Below, in pieces: positions 61,419 to 64,000 of a stretch of DNA of 64,000 nt. This DNA comes from Streptomyces sp. NBC_01217 (GTDB lineage: Bacteria; Actinomycetota; Actinomycetes; Streptomycetales; Streptomycetaceae). The stretch is taken from assembly GCF_035994185.1 (NCBI RefSeq), contig NZ_CP108538.1, positions 6,699,501-6,763,500 on the forward strand, written 5' to 3'. The notes below the pieces were generated by a model. That model made no database searches, had not been told where the DNA came from, and was given only the letters and a program-made list of their open reading frames with translations. The translations under genes and the position numbers were made by a program. Every line of letters starts with the position of its first letter. Positions within the stretch are counted from its first letter, which is position 1.

Positions 61419-61588
61419 CCGTGCCCGGCCTCCGCGCCCGCCGCAGCACCTGCTCGCCGAACCGTCCCGTGGCCAAAAGATATTCATGGATTTCGACCCG
61501 GCATCGGAAATGCGGCCGCATTGCAATAGAGTCGCAGAACAGGCGTCGGTCGGCCGCGTTTCGCGGGGATTAAGGCGGAGGTTCGGAC

Positions 61589-62302
61589 ATGCGCATTCCG
61601 GCGCATTCGGTATGCACGGCTATCCGTGACGACATCGTCTCCGGTGTCTTCGAACGCGGCAGCCGGCTCACCGAGGAGTTGCTGGCGCGCCGCTACGGGG
61701 TCTCCCGTGTCCCGGTACGGGAAGCGCTGCGCACCCTGGAGTCCGAGGGTTTCGTGGTCACCCGCAGACACGCGGGCGCCTGCGTCGCCGAGCCCACCGA
61801 GCAGGAGGCCGCCGACCTCCTGGAGGTCCGGATGCTGCTGGAGCCGCTGGGCGCCGCCCGCGCCGCGCAGCGCCGCACCGAGGCGCACCTCAAGGTGCTG
61901 CGAGGTCTGGTCAGGCTCGGCCAGGAGCGGGCCCGGCGGGGTGAGGGGGAGGATCTGCGCTCGTTGGGCGGCTGGTTCCACGAGACCTTGGCGCAGGCCT
62001 CCGGCAGCCCCAGCCTGATCGCGCTGCTCACTCAGCTCAGGCACAAGATCGCCTGGATGTACACGGTCGATCAGCCGGCCCGCCCGGTGGATTCCTGGGC
62101 GGAGCACGGAGCCATCGTGGACGCGGTGGCGCGGGGCGACGCGGAACGGGCCAGGGCGCTGGCCACTCAGCACGCCGAACGGGCCGCGTCCGCGCACCGG
62201 CTGCGCCGCACCGACCGGCCGGGCCACCGGCCCGCCGCCCCCGCCGCCGACCGGGTGAGAACTTCGCAACATTCCGTAAACACCACGGGCGTCCGGCATT
62301 AA
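61589..62302 (+). CDS. GntR/FadR-family regulator
   Basis: 237-residue GntR regulator of the FadR subfamily. The winged helix covers residues 5-65 (IRDDIVSGVFERGSRLTEELLARRYGVSRVPVREALRTLESEGFV). The FCD domain occupies 70-205 (ADLLEVRMLLEPLGAARAAQ, HETLAQASGSPSLIALLTQLRHKI, HGAIVDAVARGDAERARAL), with conserved acid and His residues for a metal or carboxylate ligand. The C-terminal 30 residues are Pro/Arg-rich and non-conserved. ATG 61589 follows GGCGGAGG. It lies next to the HPr gene, as I recall for S. coelicolor. Effector unknown. Confidence 0.9.
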   Translation: MRIPAHSVCTAIRDDIVSGVFERGSRLTEELLARRYGVSRVPVREALRTLESEGFVVTRRHAGACVAEPTEQEAADLLEVRMLLEPLGAARAAQRRTEAHLKVLRGLVRLGQERARRGEGEDLRSLGGWFHETLAQASGSPSLIALLTQLRHKIAWMYTVDQPARPVDSWAEHGAIVDAVARGDAERARALATQHAERAASAHRLRRTDRPGHRPAAPAADRVRTSQHSVNTTGVRH

Positions 62303-62396
62303 CAATTACGCCGTATACAAAGAGTCGTAATTCGGGGAGGGCTTTCTTCGGGCTGCCCGAATTCGCTCCGCTGATCGCAGGCCGAAAATGCGAAAA

Positions 62397-62428
62397 AGCC
62401 GCAGCTCCGAATTAAGGGTGCTGCGGCT
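62397..62428 (-). terminator. HPr gene terminator
   Basis: 9-bp stem (AGCCGCAGC / GCTGCGGCT) with a 14-base loop. On the minus strand it is followed by a T-run (AAAA at 62393-62396), a classical intrinsic terminator. Confidence 0.8.
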
Positions 62429-62445
62429 CTCTCGCAGAAACTGGT

Positions 62446-62727
62446 TCAGACGGTCTCCGGAAGCTCGTCGAGCCCTTCGGCGACGAGCTTCGCCAGACGG
62501 TCCAGAGCGGCTTCGGCGTCATCGGCCTCGGACGCGAGCACGATCTCCTCGCCGCCGTGCGCGCCCAGACCGAGCACCGCGAGCATGGAGGCGGCGTTCA
62601 CCGGGTTGCCCTCGGCCTTGGAGATCGTCACGGGGACGCCGGAGGCCGTGGCGGCACGGACGAAGATGGAAGCGGGGCGGGCGTGCAGGCCCTCGGCCCA
62701 ACCGACATTGACGCGGCGCTCAGCCAT
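62446..62727 (-). CDS. ptsH: HPr, phosphocarrier protein of the PTS
   Basis: 93-residue HPr. Active-site His15 lies in GLHARPASIF, to be phosphorylated by EI; the regulatory Ser47-like region is NAASMLAVLGLGAHGGEEI. ATG 62727 (MAERRVNVGWAEG) follows AAGGG; ATG 62742 would add five residues without a ribosome site. It transfers phosphate from enzyme I to sugar-specific PTS components. Faces GntR across 140 bp. Confidence 0.95.
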   Translation of the reverse strand: MAERRVNVGWAEGLHARPASIFVRAATASGVPVTISKAEGNPVNAASMLAVLGLGAHGGEEIVLASEADDAEAALDRLAKLVAEGLDELPETV

Positions 62728-62900
62728 GGTTCTGCCCTTCACGGATCAATGGTTGTCTAGACCAGTCTCTCATGTGGTGCGCGATGCTCCGGCCGACCCT
62801 CGGCACGCCCACAACCCGTGCCGCGCCGCCCGATCGGCACCCTCAGACTGCCCCGGCCCCAAGGCCCACGCGACCGCTGACGGAGCCGTACTCTTTGCCC

Positions 62901-64000
62901 ATGCAGCCCTCGCCGGAGCAGAGTCCGCATCACGCGTACCCCGACCACTGGGAAGCTGACGTGGTCCTCCGTGACGGAGGAACCGCCCGGATCAGGCCCA
63001 TCACCACGGACGACGCCGAACGGCTGGTCAGCTTCTACGAGCAGGTCTCCGACGAGTCGAAGTACTACCGCTTCTTCGCCCCGTACCCCCGTCTGTCCGA
63101 CCGGGACGTGCACCGCTTCACCCATCACGACTACGTCGACCGGGTGGGGCTCGCGGCCACGGTCGGTGGCGAGTTCATCGCAACCGTCCGTTACGACCGG
63201 ATCGACGACCGGGGAATGCCCGCTTCCACGCCCGCCGACGAGGCCGAGGTCGCCTTCCTCGTCCAGGACGCGCATCAGGGCCGGGGTGTGGCCTCGACGC
63301 TCCTCGAGCACATCGCCGCCGTCGCCCGTGAGCGCGGCATCCGCCGCTTCGCGGCCGAGGTGCTGCCCGCCAACACCAAGATGATCAAGGTGTTCCGGGA
63401 TGCCGGGTACACCCAGCAGCGCAGCTTCGAGGAAGGTTCGGTCCATCTCACCCTGGACCTCGAACCGACCGCGGAGTCCCTCGCCGTCCAGCGCGCCCGT
63501 GAGCAGCGGGCAGAGGCGCGCTCCGTGCAACGCCTGCTCGCCCCCCGGTCCGTCGCCGTCATCGGCACGGGCCGCACCCCCGGCGGGGTCGGCCGCACGG
63601 TCCTGCGCAACCTCCTCGGCGCAGGCTTCACCGGCCGTGCGTACGCCGTGAACAGCGCCTTCGCCGCCGACCAGGGCACCATCGACGGTGTTCCCGCCCA
63701 CCGCTGCGTCGGTGAGATCGGCGAACCGGTCGACCTCGCCGTCGTCGCCGTCCCCGCCGAACGGGTTCCGGAAGCCGTCGCCGACTGCGGCGAGCACGGC
63801 GTCCAGGGGCTGGTCGTCCTCTCCGCCGGATACGCCGAATGGGGCGCCGAAGGCAGGGAACGGCAGCGTGAACTGGTCCGTCAGGCCCGCTCGTACGGGA
63901 TGCGGATCATCGGTCCCAACGCCTTCGGCCTCATCAACAACGCCGAGGCCGTCCGGCTGAACGCCTCCCTCGCCCCCGAACCGCCGGCCCGCGGACGCAT
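62901..64000 (+). CDS. Pat-type GNAT / ADP-forming acyl-CoA synthetase-like protein (3' end outside window)
   Basis: Begins ATG 62901 (MQPSPEQSPHHAYPDHWEADVVLRDGGT) and is open to the window end. Residues about 25-190 are a GNAT acetyltransferase domain (IRPITTDDAERLVSFYEQVSDESKYYRFFAPYPRLS, then GRGVASTLLEHIAAVARERGIRRFAAEVLPANTKMIKVF). From about 205 an acyl-CoA synthetase (ADP-forming) CoA-binding domain follows (LLAPRSVAVIGTGRTPGGVGRTVLRNLL, then SYGMRIIGPNAFGLINN). This combination is the protein lysine acetyltransferase PatA type in Streptomyces, which acetylates and inactivates acetyl-CoA synthetase. The remainder of the second domain is off the window. Confidence 0.9.
   Translation, partial: MQPSPEQSPHHAYPDHWEADVVLRDGGTARIRPITTDDAERLVSFYEQVSDESKYYRFFAPYPRLSDRDVHRFTHHDYVDRVGLAATVGGEFIATVRYDRIDDRGMPASTPADEAEVAFLVQDAHQGRGVASTLLEHIAAVARERGIRRFAAEVLPANTKMIKVFRDAGYTQQRSFEEGSVHLTLDLEPTAESLAVQRAREQRAEARSVQRLLAPRSVAVIGTGRTPGGVGRTVLRNLLGAGFTGRAYAVNSAFAADQGTIDGVPAHRCVGEIGEPVDLAVVAVPAERVPEAVADCGEHGVQGLVVLSAGYAEWGAEGRERQRELVRQARSYGMRIIGPNAFGLINNAEAVRLNASLAPEPPARGR

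Noticed and set aside
1..64000. tRNA and rRNA genes
   Set aside because: None was recognised by eye; a tRNAscan search was not possible.

Overview
The window is a GC-rich, densely coded stretch of an actinomycete chromosome, almost certainly Streptomyces. GTG starts are common, genes often overlap by GTGA or ATGA, and the order dinG, lexA, nrdR-nrdJ, rnhB, whiH, hrdB, parE, parC, HPr is the order I remember for the S. coelicolor core (roughly SCO5799-SCO5842; recalled, not searched). Whole-gene calls rest on motifs and neighbourhood read directly from the translations.

Layout. 1-962: start-side part of a lipoprotein-type serine protease (minus, cut by the window edge). 1292-7517: a four-gene NRPS-independent (NIS) siderophore operon: diaminobutyrate-type aminotransferase, two IucA/IucC synthetases and a GNAT acyltransferase. 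7568-14520: DNA damage and dNTP supply (DinG helicase, LexA with an SOS box, NrdR, B12-dependent NrdJ). 14664-24513: TerD, small enzymes, a DUF4173-type membrane protein, RNase HII, and a RecQ helicase fused to a phosphoribosyltransferase-like tail, next to a relic of a second such gene. 24624-31038: a likely accessory island with a GntR/HutC regulator, a PhnSTUV-like ABC importer, and one protein joining a HAD phosphatase to an endonuclease/exonuclease/phosphatase (EEP) domain. 31539-31574: a perfect 36-bp palindrome carrying two inverted DnaA boxes. 31606-38704: DUF4192, a Nudix regulator, an ABC fusion protein, the sporulation regulator WhiH and the principal sigma factor HrdB. 38837-47213: secreted trypsin, topoisomerase IV ParE, a NarL-type two-component pair and a DUF485/MctP-type carboxylate symporter. 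47253-53357: a CitA/DcuS-type two-component system, a LacI regulator and two divergent citrate-synthase-like genes, one carrying a DNA-binding domain. 53379-60042: COG0523 GTPase, ParC, and an active/inactive pair of M16 peptidases. 60345-61361: a c-di-AMP (ydaO) riboswitch ahead of an M23 cell-wall peptidase. 61589-64000: a GntR regulator, PTS HPr, and the start of a Pat-type GNAT/acyl-CoA synthetase.

How parts may work together. The siderophore genes form one transcription unit, but I see neither an iron box nor the N-hydroxylase and decarboxylase that related pathways need. The 24.6-31.0 kb island has one operator palindrome at the promoter of its transport operon. It looks like uptake of a phosphorylated compound followed by intracellular phosphodiester and phosphomonoester hydrolysis, and it is my best candidate for an undescribed system. 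The carboxylate symporter, dicarboxylate-type sensor system and paired citrate synthases suggest a local organic-acid module.
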